Shown here in pieces: positions 45,679 through 56,115 of a DNA stretch of 64,000 bases (within the stretch, counting starts at the first letter, position 1; every line of letters starts with the position of its first letter). A program made the position numbers and the translations under genes. Origin of the DNA: Vicia villosa (lineage: Eukaryota > Streptophyta > Magnoliopsida > Fabales > Fabaceae). The notes below the pieces were generated by a model. It did not search any database. It had not been told where the DNA came from and saw only the letters and a list, made by a program, of their open reading frames with translations. The DNA is taken from positions 947,001 through 1,011,000 of the forward strand of contig NW_026705156.1 of the NCBI RefSeq assembly GCF_029867415.1, in the 5' to 3' direction.

Positions 45679-46435
45679 ATGGATGAATTCAAAGGACAGG
45701 CTCGTCTTCCTAATTTCGTTGTTCCAAAACGTTACGACATTAAGCTTAAACCCGACCTCATCGAATGTCGTTTCTGCGGTTCTGTTGTCTTCAATCTCGA
45801 CATCATCACCGCTACTCATTTCATCGTTCTCAATGCCGCTGAACTCACCATCGGTAACGACGCTGTTTCATTCACTAACTGTCATTTCTCTAAGGGACTA
45901 CTCTCATTTCTCAACTCTTTTTGGTCAACTTAAGTTTTTTCTGTTACCATAATTTTTTTTCTGATTTAGGATTGATGAATGTCTATGTTGTAGGTTTTCA
46001 AACCTTCAAAAGTTGAATTATTTGAAGATGATGAAATTCTCGTCTTGGAGTTTCCAGAGGGAATATCTATTGGATTGGGTTGGGTGTATTGACAATTCAG
46101 TTTGATGGAATATTGAATGATAGAATGAAAGGTTTTTACCGAAGGTAACTCTTTTTTTTAAGCTTTTCATTGTTTGATTTCAAAGTTCCACTAACAAGTT
46201 GAAAGCAAAATGATTTTCGAGATTGATGCTAAATCATGCACTTGATCACTGAATCGAATATACATAGGGACTGAACTTAACCAGTTGGGATTTTACTGGT
46301 TTTTAAATTGATTGTTTGATAGTCCTATTAGTTACTATATATCATATATATCGTATGGACATGCTTATATATAGCAACAAATATGAGCATAACGGTGAGA
46401 AGAGGAATATGGCAGTTACAGAGTTTGAAACAGCT
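45679..46435 (+). pseudogene. Captured 5' exons of an APM1-like M1 aminopeptidase
   Basis: Exon 1 (45679-45894) starts MDEFKGQARLPNF and continues VPKRYDIKLKPDL, like plant aminopeptidase M1. Its donor reads AAG/GG where GT is expected. Exon 2 (45994-46144) begins VFKPSKVELFEDDE and has a 5-bp TTGGG duplication at about 46076-46085 that shifts the frame. Exon 3 (about 46375-46435) contains YEHNGEKRNMAV and then loses similarity. The zinc-binding catalytic region is absent, so it cannot encode an active peptidase. Confidence 0.82.
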
Positions 46436-46604
46436 GGTTTTTAAAATTTTATGTTTGCTTTTATGTCATTTTAATGTTTGTAGTTACAACTTGATTTATA
46501 CAAGGTTGGTACATTACACTTGAATGGTTACATTCTCATTAGTTACTGATGTTATTTTGTTTTTATTTAACCATATATTCTTGACTCTTTTTATGATTAT
46601 GCAG

Positions 46605-46680
46605 CTACATTTTGGAAGGTAGAGAGTTGGAATTTTACATGAAAAGGCTTCATAAGAAAAAGAGAAAGGGTGCTGCTTGA
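46605..46680 (+). pseudogene. Captured last exon of an unidentified gene
   Basis: After a TTATGCAG acceptor, an open frame reads YILEGRELEFYMKRLHKK, a basic tail and TGA. It looks like the C-terminus of a real protein. I do not recognise it. Confidence 0.4.
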
Positions 46681-47998
46681 TAACTTTCCAAATTATTATT
46701 TTACCTTATTTTACATGAATTTTATTTGTCCTATTTATTTTAAAAGTTAAATGATAGTACTATCTCTGAGCCAGCTGGTTGAACCAAAAAATTCTTTTCT
46801 TTTTTGAAGGGTAGAAACATGAATTCTAACATTACTATTTTACTTAGTTTGAGCTATAAAAATTAAATATTTCATAACTACTTGATCAGTTTTCATTGTT
46901 ATTGTTATTGATGTATTTCTTTTAAAAATTGGAAAATTGATACAATTTTATTTTAATTTTAAAAATATGTCTTTCATTTAAATATTTATCTTTGATTTAC
47001 TTATATATTTATCTTTGACTATTTTTTTACAGTTAAATTTAAATATTTTTTATTTTAGTTGAATTTCAAAACAAAACTGATGATGTATCTGCGGTCCACA
47101 CTAGAACCCGTGCGAATGTACGGGTTATTATATTTTTTTATACAATTAAAAATATTTAAAATTATATACGAATCCAGACACGGAAAAAATAAATTATTTT
47201 TAAATTATTTATGTTACTAATATTTTTTTTTAATTATTTTAAATTTAAAATACAATAAACTTTAAAATAAAATATACATAATTGAATCCGGTCCAATCCA
47301 CCTCCGAACCCAATAAATTGAATACATTACAGTTTTTTCAACAAAGTTCTCACCTTGATGAAGGTAGATTTAGGCGTTTAAATATTGTTGTTTATTGATG
47401 AATCAAGGGCCATATATTATCTTCTTCAAGTGGAGACAGCAATGGCAGGGGCCAACTTACAAAATAACATACATAAAGCAATCATTGTCTTTTATTTTTT
47501 ATTTGTATTATTTTTTAAGCTACATTTTTTATTCACTTTTCTTCTTATAAGTGTAGCTGCTTAGATTATTAAGAAAAGATAAATTCAAAAAGGAACATAC
47601 TTGATAAAATAATCTTTTTCTTTGATTTATTAGTTGTATTATATTTTAAGCTACGTTTCAAATTCACTTTTTTTAAGTTTGCTATTTGATTTAAATTGTA
47701 TTTCTTTCTCCAAATTTATCGAAAAATAAGAAAAATGACAAATTTATTGCAAAGCCAAATAAATTACAATTGTATTTCTTTCAATTTTTTTTTACGGACA
47801 TTTTTCTATTAAAAAATATACATTTGAAACAAATGTTCATCCCGTACCAAAACCCGCATCAAAATATTTTTTATTAATTATACATTCAATTTTTAATTTT
47901 TTCGCGAATACTAAATATTTTTCTATTACAAAATATACATCTGAAACAAATGCGCGTCCCGTACCAGAACCCGTGCGAACGCACGGGTTTGTTACTAG

Positions 47999-49162
47999 TT
48001 TTTGAAATAAAGAAATATATTTAAAGGTCACGTCACACCTTCCTTCTTCTCTATTTTTCAAAAAAACAAAAGTTTCTCTCTACCGCTCAACCCATTTCTA
48101 ATATACACTCAAGATCAAGTTTTGAAGCTACATTCACGGGTTTTTTTTACCATTCTCAATTCCCTCTACCTACCGCATTCAACATCAAAGCACTCTACAC
48201 CCTCACCAACACATTTAAGAGTAAGTTTATCTTTTATCTTATTTTGATTTTTGGATGATATCTTCTCATTGACCCATCTCCCCAACATCGATAGATTCTT
48301 TACTGCTCTTATTATTAACTAGACGACAACATTGTTGACAGATTGTACATCATTATTGAAAAAATGAACGTTGAGTCTGGATATGCATCTCTGGACTCAT
48401 TTCATTGGATATATGTCTCTAGATTTTCCAATTGGTTTGAATTTTGAATTTTTTTCCGGTTATTTGTTGTATTAGATATGGTGCACCCGAGTATGTTTCC
48501 TAAAGCTATTGTGAGGATGAATGTTAAATCAGAAGAAGTGAAACATGACGTTAAACTGGATGAAGTGAATGTTGATGTTAAATCAAGTGATGTTAAACCA
48601 CATGATCGACCGATAGTTGTTGAGGTAAATGTTCGTGCACAATTTACAAACAAACAAAAGTTTATTGTTCGTGAACATATGCTACAATTGGCAGGGTTAC
48701 AATAATCCTCTTGCAACTGAGAATTAAGACATCATCAACACGCTGCAAGTTGCTTGGATAATGGGGACGAAGAAAATCCATGTGAATAGTGATTGTAAAA
48801 TGATTGTGGATCGTTTTTCAGATGAAAAATGCTAAAGGTGTAGAGGAGATTGGTCGTACTCACATTGGTTAGAAAATCTCTCTCATCAAGGATGCTCTAG
48901 CTGCTTTTGATAAGGGTGGTATGGGTTTCATCATACGTGAGTTGAAAGGCTCGACTCATAGAATGGCTAAAAAAGCCTTCATAGTTAAAAGGAAATTTCT
49001 TTGTACATCTTGTAGGGTGAAAAAAACCTTGAAAATCTAAAATGCCTTTCTGAGATGCATCTACTAATGCATCTCAAATCAACTTTCAAAGTGTTTTGCA
49101 AATGCGTCTAATAAAACACCCTATTTACACTTAAACATTAAATTTATTAGTGAATTATAGAA
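47999..49162 (+). repeat. 1164-bp repeat, copy 2
   Basis: Begins directly after the Helitron CTAG and ends where its right flank starts to match that of the relative at 56115. Same broken FAR1/MULE-like and RNase H-like content as copy 1. Confidence 0.85.
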
Positions 49163-49899
49163 GTGACTTAGAAGGTGTGACCCCTAATACTTATTTTCCA
49201 CATATAGAAGATTAATGTTATATATGTGTATTCAATTTGTATATTCTATACACTATCATACTCTATTAATTTTTAAATCTAAAGCCACATCGCTGCTGAA
49301 TAATAAAAAGTTACAAATTTCATTGTTTCTTAGGGTACAAATATACATGCATGCATGTATTTTATAAATTTTGTTCATTCATATCTTGTTCATTCATCTC
49401 TAAAGAATACTATTCATTATAGATGAATAAAACAGTTGCAAAACAGAAATGTAAAACTTATAAAATATTTACATCTCTCTACCTCAACCATGAACCAAAT
49501 TGTACTTAAGCGCTACACCAGGGATAGGCTGATGATTATACACTACTCGACACACTTCTAAGGTGATTTGAAGAATAATTTGTCAACAGTTCAGCTTATA
49601 AAACATCCATCTAACATTTTTCTTAAGGAAACGTATCTAGAGATACACTGATTTATTTTTACCAAACAAAGCACAAATTATAAGTTAAGACATTAGATGC
49701 CGGAAGACCACTACAATTAGGACCCGTGTACATAGTTGCTTGATTAGTATGGTCGAATATGCATCTTCAAATTTAGAGGAGTAAAACTGGAATTTCGTCA
49801 AAAACCCTTAAAAAAGTTAAGAGGTGTACAAAGAAATTCCCTAGATAAAAATAACATTAATTATCCAAGTCCAGTCAAAGGGTTTGCAATTTATTTGTT
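49163..49899. repeat. Right flank of the repeat, shared with 56112-56950
   Basis: Colinear with 56112-56950, including ATACATGCATGCAT. No coding sequence. Confidence 0.65.
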
Positions 49900-50129
49900 G
49901 AAATATTTAAATAAAAGTTTTGTTTATATTAAATGGTAAAGAAATTCTTGTAACTTATATACTTTTATTATTGAATTCATATGTTTATTTTTTATTAAAA
50001 TTATATACTGACCCATGTGCCTTATATATTGATAATAGACAAAAAAAACTTATAAATATGACAAATAAAACACGTAAAATGCAGAAATTATACATTGTAA
50101 TGCTAAATAGAAAAATAGTAAATTCAAAT

Positions 50130-50311
50130 AGAATTTAATTGGAATACATTGACAGTGTAAAGAAATTTTACACCGTCAGCAAATCACAACCGTTAATTTA
50201 TTGGAAGTATTTGATTTTTATTTTAATTTTTTTAAAGTAATATAATTAAGTGGTTATGATGTATTGGTTGTATAAAATTTTTTACAATAACAGTGCATAA
50301 TAATTAAACTC
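50130..50311. mobile_element. MITE, 182 bp, 8-bp target duplication
   Basis: ATTCAAAT flanks both sides (50122-50129, 50312-50319). Long imperfect inverted ends: AGAATTTAATTGG inward and, from the other side, GAGTTTAATTATT, each with a GTGTAAA/TTTTACAC-type interior. Block B shows the uninterrupted site. Confidence 0.8.
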
Positions 50312-50419
50312 ATTCAAATGAAAATAAAACAGAAATTACAAACGATTTCCCTGAGCCTCCACATGCTCTTATTCTCTCAATTCCATAAATACGACATTTC
50401 TTGAAAATAATTTATTTAT

Positions 50420-50575
50420 TCAATCTTCGAGCTTTCTGGGAGCTTTGAGAAATTTAACATAGAAACATCTGAAATAAACAAAAGAAACTCTCATAATGGT
50501 GAATAAACCCACAAGAAAAATTAGGACGAACCATAAAGGTTGAGTCTTGAGCCTGTTGATTATACAGCATTCCAT
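50420..50575 (-). CDS. 51-aa KCR N-terminal-anchor-like microprotein, copy C
   Basis: Same start, length and TGA as copies A and B. Compared with A there are about 9 replacements (V-I, L-M, K-R twice, F-L, H-Y, F-V, G-C, K-E) and about 10 silent changes, with no indel. A TATA box lies at 50652-50659. It has an extra upstream ATG in the leader. Confidence 0.48.
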   Translation of the reverse strand: MECCIINRLKTQPLWFVLIFLVGLFTIMRVSFVYFRCFYVKFLKAPRKLED

Positions 50576-50651
50576 ATTTGTGGGTGTAGTTAGTAATTAT
50601 TGTAAAGAATGAGAAGATAGCTCATGGAGAATGAGAAGCAGACATGGACAT

Positions 50652-50659
50652 AATTTATA
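50652..50659 (-). promoter_or_regulatory. TATA box of microprotein copy C
   Basis: TATAAATT on the minus strand, 77 bases before the ATG. Confidence 0.45.
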
Positions 50660-51121
50660 ATGAAGTGAGTCCATAGAATATGATATGGGTCGGGTGGATT
50701 GTTTTGTTCTGATGGCTGCTTTATGTATTAAACTTTATCAAGAAAATAGATAAAAGTCCAACTTTTATGCTATTTATTTAATTTTTAAATTATTCTTTCT
50801 GAACTTGACCCCTTTAGCTAAAAAAATCAAATGATATCAAAATTGTTGAGAACATGTAAAGAATAATAACTTCAAAACCAACAAAAACTTGTTCAAAACC
50901 CTAGTGAGAGAATTAGTTTGAATTGTTTTTCTTTAAGAAAAAGTCTAACTTTACTGTTGTTAAAAATGTTTATTAAATATACTTAATTTTCTCATTCAAA
51001 ATACATGTTAAACTTTATAAAATATTTTTACTAATATTCAATATAAAGTTTCATTTAATTATATATGCTTTAGTCCAGAGAAAGATATATTAAGAATATT
51101 ATATTATAGTTAAAAAATAAT

Positions 51122-51304
51122 GGTAAATTCTTTGGTACCCATGAGTTTAAATTGGGTACCAATACCTTTAGTGTAAATTGTTTTAAAATCTAAATTTATT
51201 TTAAAATATAATAAAATACAAAAATGACGTGGCATTGTATTATTATATTTGATTGGTTGAAGGTACTTGTACTCAACTAAATTCAAGGGTACCTGAGTGT
51301 TCCC
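51122..51304. mobile_element. Mutator-type MITE, 183 bp
   Basis: 9-bp duplication AAAAATAAT (51113-51121, 51305-51313). Ends GGTAAATTCTTTGGTACCC and, inverted, GGGAACACTCAGGTACCC. Block D keeps the empty site near 57525. Its ends resemble those of the MITE at 11601. Confidence 0.82.
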
Positions 51305-52150
51305 AAAAATAATTTACTTTTATTTATAACAACTATCAAAATTTAAAATCTCTTTTTAATTTATAAACTAGTGACCAAACTAAGTATTTTTGACAATAAA
51401 GTTTTAAGAATAAAAAAAGCACAAAGATCACCTTAAAAATGTTTAGACAAGATAATTCGAAATTCATTCATCATAACTAAAAGTAATATGAGTAATATGT
51501 TTAAATCCAACTCCAAGAATGCAATATCCTTATATCTAATAGATTAGCATAAATTATTATAAATCCAACTCCAAGATATTATCTATGATTAGCATAAATT
51601 ATTATAATTTGGACCGAATCCATTTAAAAGCACTCCTAGTCGAGCTAGGCCAACTTAAATTAGTCAAATTGAACTGACCGACCCAAAATTAATATATTGT
51701 ATTTTTTTATTAATGCGTATGAATAATCATCAATGACTGATATGGTATCAGACAGATAAGTCGTATGAATAACCATAAATGACTTGTATGGTATCAAAAA
51801 CTGACTTGATTCCTATAAATTTTCGTTAGATAAACAAGAAGACACATATCGTAATGACCAATCAATTAATCATTAAGGACTCAGAGCATACCAGTTTATA
51901 TATAAACTAGCAAACATCATAGGAAAGACATAGACATTTTCTATCCAATATAGACAAAGGTAATTAAAATAGGTAATATATATGAAATACTTTAAAAAAA
52001 AATTATAAATACTATAACATTAAAAAAGTAAAATAAAATATTAATTTTTTAATTAAAAAAACTTCCTTTTTGGTGATATTTAGGTGTGTGTTAATATAGA
52101 AACTTATATATTTAAATAACTTATATATTTAAATACCTTATAGAAACTTA

Positions 52151-52560
52151 CCAAGCATGTACAATATTTGATACCAAAACTATTGGCCATACCGAGTTGC
52201 AAAACAATCGGCAACAAAATTCCCTAATGTGCTTGAGTCAGAAATTAGATTCCATGAATACGAATCTCATCAAAGCATATAGTCTATGAAAAGAATGATA
52301 TGATTTTCATAAACTGCAGCGCAGTCGGTTCCAGCTGTTTCCCTTATGCTAAAGAATTAATGTACATCGTGAATCAAATTCTAATTCAAGCGGCACAGTT
52401 ACAAAATAAAAAGATGAAGCAACCTAAGCAAGATGAAGCAACCTAAGCATTTGTTCCCCAGCACAAAATTTTGTTCTTTTTCCATAAATTACGGATTTTA
52501 GAAAATAAGAAGACCACTTCAACCCTTTTTTGACATGTCACAAATGTTATATAAGATAAG
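52151..52560. other. Spacer, nothing recognised
   Basis: No ORF or repeat of note apart from a short direct repeat of AGATGAAGCAACCTAAGCA near 52413-52450. Confidence 0.4.
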
Positions 52561-53226
52561 AGTAATGCTACTCTTACACCCAATTCCTACACCCAATACT
52601 TACACCAAACATTTATACGGTGAACAGTGTTTTTAAAATAAAATAATAATATTTATAAAAAATATTTTTTATTTTTAAAATTACGGACGACACTGTTCAT
52701 GTACAAACATGCATTAACCAAGTTCAATATTGCATTAACCAAATTTTTACACTGTATTAACCAAGTTTGATGACTGCTAAAAATTATTTTTAATACCTGA
52801 ATTTTGCATTAACCAATTTCATTACTGTATTAACCAAGTTTTTACACTGTATTAACCAAGTTTGGTGACTGCTAAAAATTATTTTTAATACCTGGATGTT
52901 GCATTAACCAACTTCATTATTGTATTAACCAAATTTTTACACTGCATTAACCAAATTTGAATAATGTTATTCTCACACCCATGAACAGTACTTTACAGTA
53001 GTCACCAAATTTGGTTAATGCAATGTAAATTGTTGGTTAATGAAGTTATAAAGTTGGTTAATGACACAAATTTAAAAAAATAAAAAATTATTTATTATTA
53101 TAATAATATTTTACTGTTCATAAAATATATATTTTTATTTAAAAAACACTATTTACCGTATAAATACGGTGAATAGTGTTGGGTGTAGGTATTTGGTGTA
53201 GAAAGTGGTGTATGAATAGCATTACT
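52561..53226. mobile_element. TIR element, 666 bp, non-autonomous
   Basis: The ends are about 60-bp imperfect inverted repeats: AGTAATGCTACTCTTACACC on the left, AGTAATGCTATTCATACACC read inward from the right, then ACACCCAA and a CGGTGAA motif on both. Inside are two about 120-bp tandem units with repeated TGCATTAACCAA/TGTATTAACCAA and an inverted set of TTGGTTAATG on the right. No ORF. Confidence 0.75.
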
Positions 53227-53246
53227 CATAAGATAATTAATAAAAC

Positions 53247-53414
53247 AGTAATGTTATGCTTACACTATTTAGTGACACTACACCGTAGTTTTATACGATT
53301 TTGTTTTCTAACTATGTATAATAATTATTTTTTCTGAAACAAATAAACACATATATGGTGTATTTAAGATGGTGTAAAATTTAGGTGTCATTAAATAGTG
53401 TAAGAATAGCAACC
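53247..53414. mobile_element. Small TIR element next to the 666-bp one
   Basis: The left end AGTAATGTTATGCTTACAC and the inverted right end GGTTGCTATTCTTACAC lead into matching CTATTTAGTGACAC / CTATTTAATGACAC. The ends resemble those of 52561-53226, so the two may be related. Confidence 0.65.
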
Positions 53415-54971
53415 CTCTTAATAGAAACCGCAAAAAAAAAAAAAGAATTTGTATTAACTTTACAAAAAAAATTCAAAATGAATATTTTAAAATAAAGAAC
53501 TAAAAAGTATATTTTAGCTCAATATTTAACATATGAACAACAAAATTATTGAAATAGCAGAAGGATCATAGGAACCAATACATGCTTGTCTGTCCTTAGG
53601 CTCGAAATCTATAATAAGAGTAATCAAAATTTCAAAAAGTTATGCAATACTTCTATTAACTTTGCTCTGAATCTGTTGTCTTTTCAATTCTTAACACTAA
53701 TTTTCCAATTTAACTCTTAACAGAACCACATCTTAACACTAATTCGCCACATCTAATTAACAGAACCACGTAAAAAGATATGAACTCAACCATGATATAC
53801 GAGAACAATAGACAAGGATTGCGACTCACCACATCCGAACAAACTCCTTATGCTGACAAACCCAAGAGGCTGTCAAAATAGATAGCCAAAACACATCCAG
53901 GATCTCCAACAGTAATAAGAACATCAGATTGAATATCATACTGCTCTGCAATCAAGGAGAAAATAAAGATTATATTGGATTACAGGTGTACCAGGATCAA
54001 GAGCATACCATCTAACAGGTGTCAATAAAAAGATAATATCAGTTCATACCTATAAGATCCTTTCTAACGAAAAGAAGAGGATCTAGTGTAACATCTATCA
54101 CATTCCAATAAAATATTATATGAATTGGTTAGTATCAAATAGAGTAGTTTTCAATAATATGTAGAGCATAAGGTAAGGGGATTAAACCTGATGATAAATA
54201 TAAGTGTGTTGTATTTAGTTTAGATTCCAATAATCTCTTGGCAATCATCTACAACGTTATTTTCATGAGAATCTCATCCACAAATACTCAACAATATTAT
54301 AGAAAATACCAAAACCTGATAAAAGTTAAATCCTTCATTATACTGTAGACAAACAACACATAGTTTGTTTCATCAACATCATGTCACCGCTATGTTGTTG
54401 ACTTCATCAACATAAATATTTTATCAAACACTTAAAATGCATAAAAATTAAACCTTTTTAAAAGAAAAAACTAAACAGAACTATGAGAGGAGGTTGAAGG
54501 GAGTGCGAACATTCAAGATATGTACATGAACATTCAAGATATGCATTTACGTCCGATGAGACAGGAAGAACTTGGAGCTGGTTGAAGGGAGTGCGAAAAT
54601 TCACGGATCTAATTAGAGAGATGAGAGGATAGATTAATCTCCAAACTGAAAATAAACAATGTTGAAAATTGGATTTTCACAATATAAACAACAATAAAAA
54701 CAAACATCTATGTGTCATAAATTGAAGCCAAAGAAAAAACGACAAGAACAAGCACGTTAACAACAGTTGTTTGGTCGCAGAAAATTTTACCTGAGATGAA
54801 GTTGAAGGTGGCTGGATGTGGAAGAAAAGAAGGAAGTTGAAACTCAATAAATGAGATGACAGAGGGAGATTGAGTGATAAAGATTAGAGGAAGAAGAATA
54901 GCTAAACGAACCATCAGTTTCAAAGATATAAAATTGAAGTCATTTTAAGGATATGTTCCGAACATACCTTT
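53415..54971. other. Spacer with one exon-like piece
   Basis: Mostly AT-rich. The only coding-like piece is at 53848-53945 (minus). A 71-codon minus ORF at 54708-54923 with a hydrophobic start has no recognised family. Confidence 0.35.
53848..53945 (-). pseudogene. Possible exon fragment, unidentified
   Basis: After a TTGATTGCAG acceptor, the minus strand reads QYDIQSDVLITVGDPGCVL and ends LGLSA-stop. It has ordinary protein composition unlike the surroundings. Family not recognised; may be captured by a transposon. Confidence 0.3.
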
Positions 54972-56115
54972 TATTTTAATAGAAAAAACTAGTTTAGAAA
55001 TCTATCTCCGAAATAGATAAACATATTTAAAGGTCGCATCAGACCTTCCCTCTTTTGCTTCTTTATTTTTCAGAAAAACAAAAGTTTTTCTCTACCTCTC
55101 AACCTATTTCCAGTATACACTCAAGATCAAGTTTTGAAGCTACATTCACATGTTTTTTTACCATTCAAAATTCCTTCTATCTAATGCATTCAACATCAGA
55201 GCACTCTACATCCTCACTAACATATTTAAGAGTACGTTTATCATTTATTTTATTTTGATTTTTGGATGATGTCTCCTCATTGTTCCTTCTCCCCATCGTT
55301 GTTAGATTCTTTACTGCTCTTATTATTAACTAGACGACAACATTGCTGACGGATGCGCAACATTACTAAAAGTGAACGCTAAGTCTGGGTATGCATCTCC
55401 GGACTCATATCATTGGATATATGTCTCTAAATTTTCTTGATAGTTTGAGTTTTGAAGTCGTTTTTCTGTTATTGGTGGTATTAGATATGGTGCACCAGTG
55501 TATGTTTCCTAAAACTATTGTGAGGATGTATGTTAAATCAGACAAAGTGAAGTATGATGTTAAATCGGATGAAGTGAATGGTAATGTTAAATCAGATGAT
55601 GTTAAACTGTGTGATTGGCCGGTTGTTGCCGAGGTAAATGTTCGTGCACAATTTACAAATAAACAAGAATTTATTGTTCGTGAACATATGCTACAATTAA
55701 CACATCATCAATGCGCTGCAAGTTGCTTGGATAATGGGGATGAAAAAAAATCCATGTGAATACTGATTGTAAATCGATTGTGGATCGTTTTCAGATGAAG
55801 AATGCTAAAGGTGTGGAGGAGATTGGCCGCACTCACACTGGTTACCAAATCTCTCTCATCAAGGAAACACAAGTTGCTTTTGATAAGGGTGGTATGAGTT
55901 TCATCAGACGTGAGTTGAAAGGCCCGACTCATAAAATGGCTAAAAAAGCCTTCATAGATAAAAGAGAATTTCTTTGTACACCTTTTAGGGTGAAAAAACC
56001 CTTGAAAACCCCAAAATGTCCTTCGGAGATGCATCTCCAAACGCACCCCAAATCAAATTTTAAGCTGTTTCGAAAATGCATCTCCGAAAACAACTTATTT
56101 ACACTTGAACGTTAA
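54972..56115 (+). repeat. Diverged relative of the 1164-bp repeat
   Basis: It preserves the undisturbed order left flank, repeat, right flank. Here the FAR1/MULE-like frame (55391-55759) and the RNase H-like frame (55756-56115: DCKSIVDRF, VEEIGR, FIRRELKGPTHKMAKKA) are each open. Recurrent ATGCATCTCC motifs mark its edges. It is probably a non-autonomous DNA transposon carrying fragments of two protein families. Confidence 0.6.

Larger units (their letters stand above)
44216..47998 (+). mobile_element. 5'-truncated Helitron carrying three gene fragments
   Basis: The right end is diagnostic: perfect hairpin AACCCGTGCG-AA-CGCACGGGTT (47968-47989), TGTTA, CTAG (47995-47998), then T. A related hairpin remnant is at 47101-47125. 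No 5' TC end was found; the left edge abuts the 1164-bp repeat. The cargo is exons from three unrelated genes in plus orientation, as in gene-capturing plant Helitrons. Confidence 0.75.
49900..52150. repeat. Duplicated block C
   Basis: Colinear with block A and with D, but carrying two MITEs (50130-50311 and 51122-51304) that the others lack. Confidence 0.7.

Noticed and set aside
54708..54923. 71-codon minus ORF with signal-peptide-like start
   Set aside because: No conserved family, no promoter or related copy in the window.
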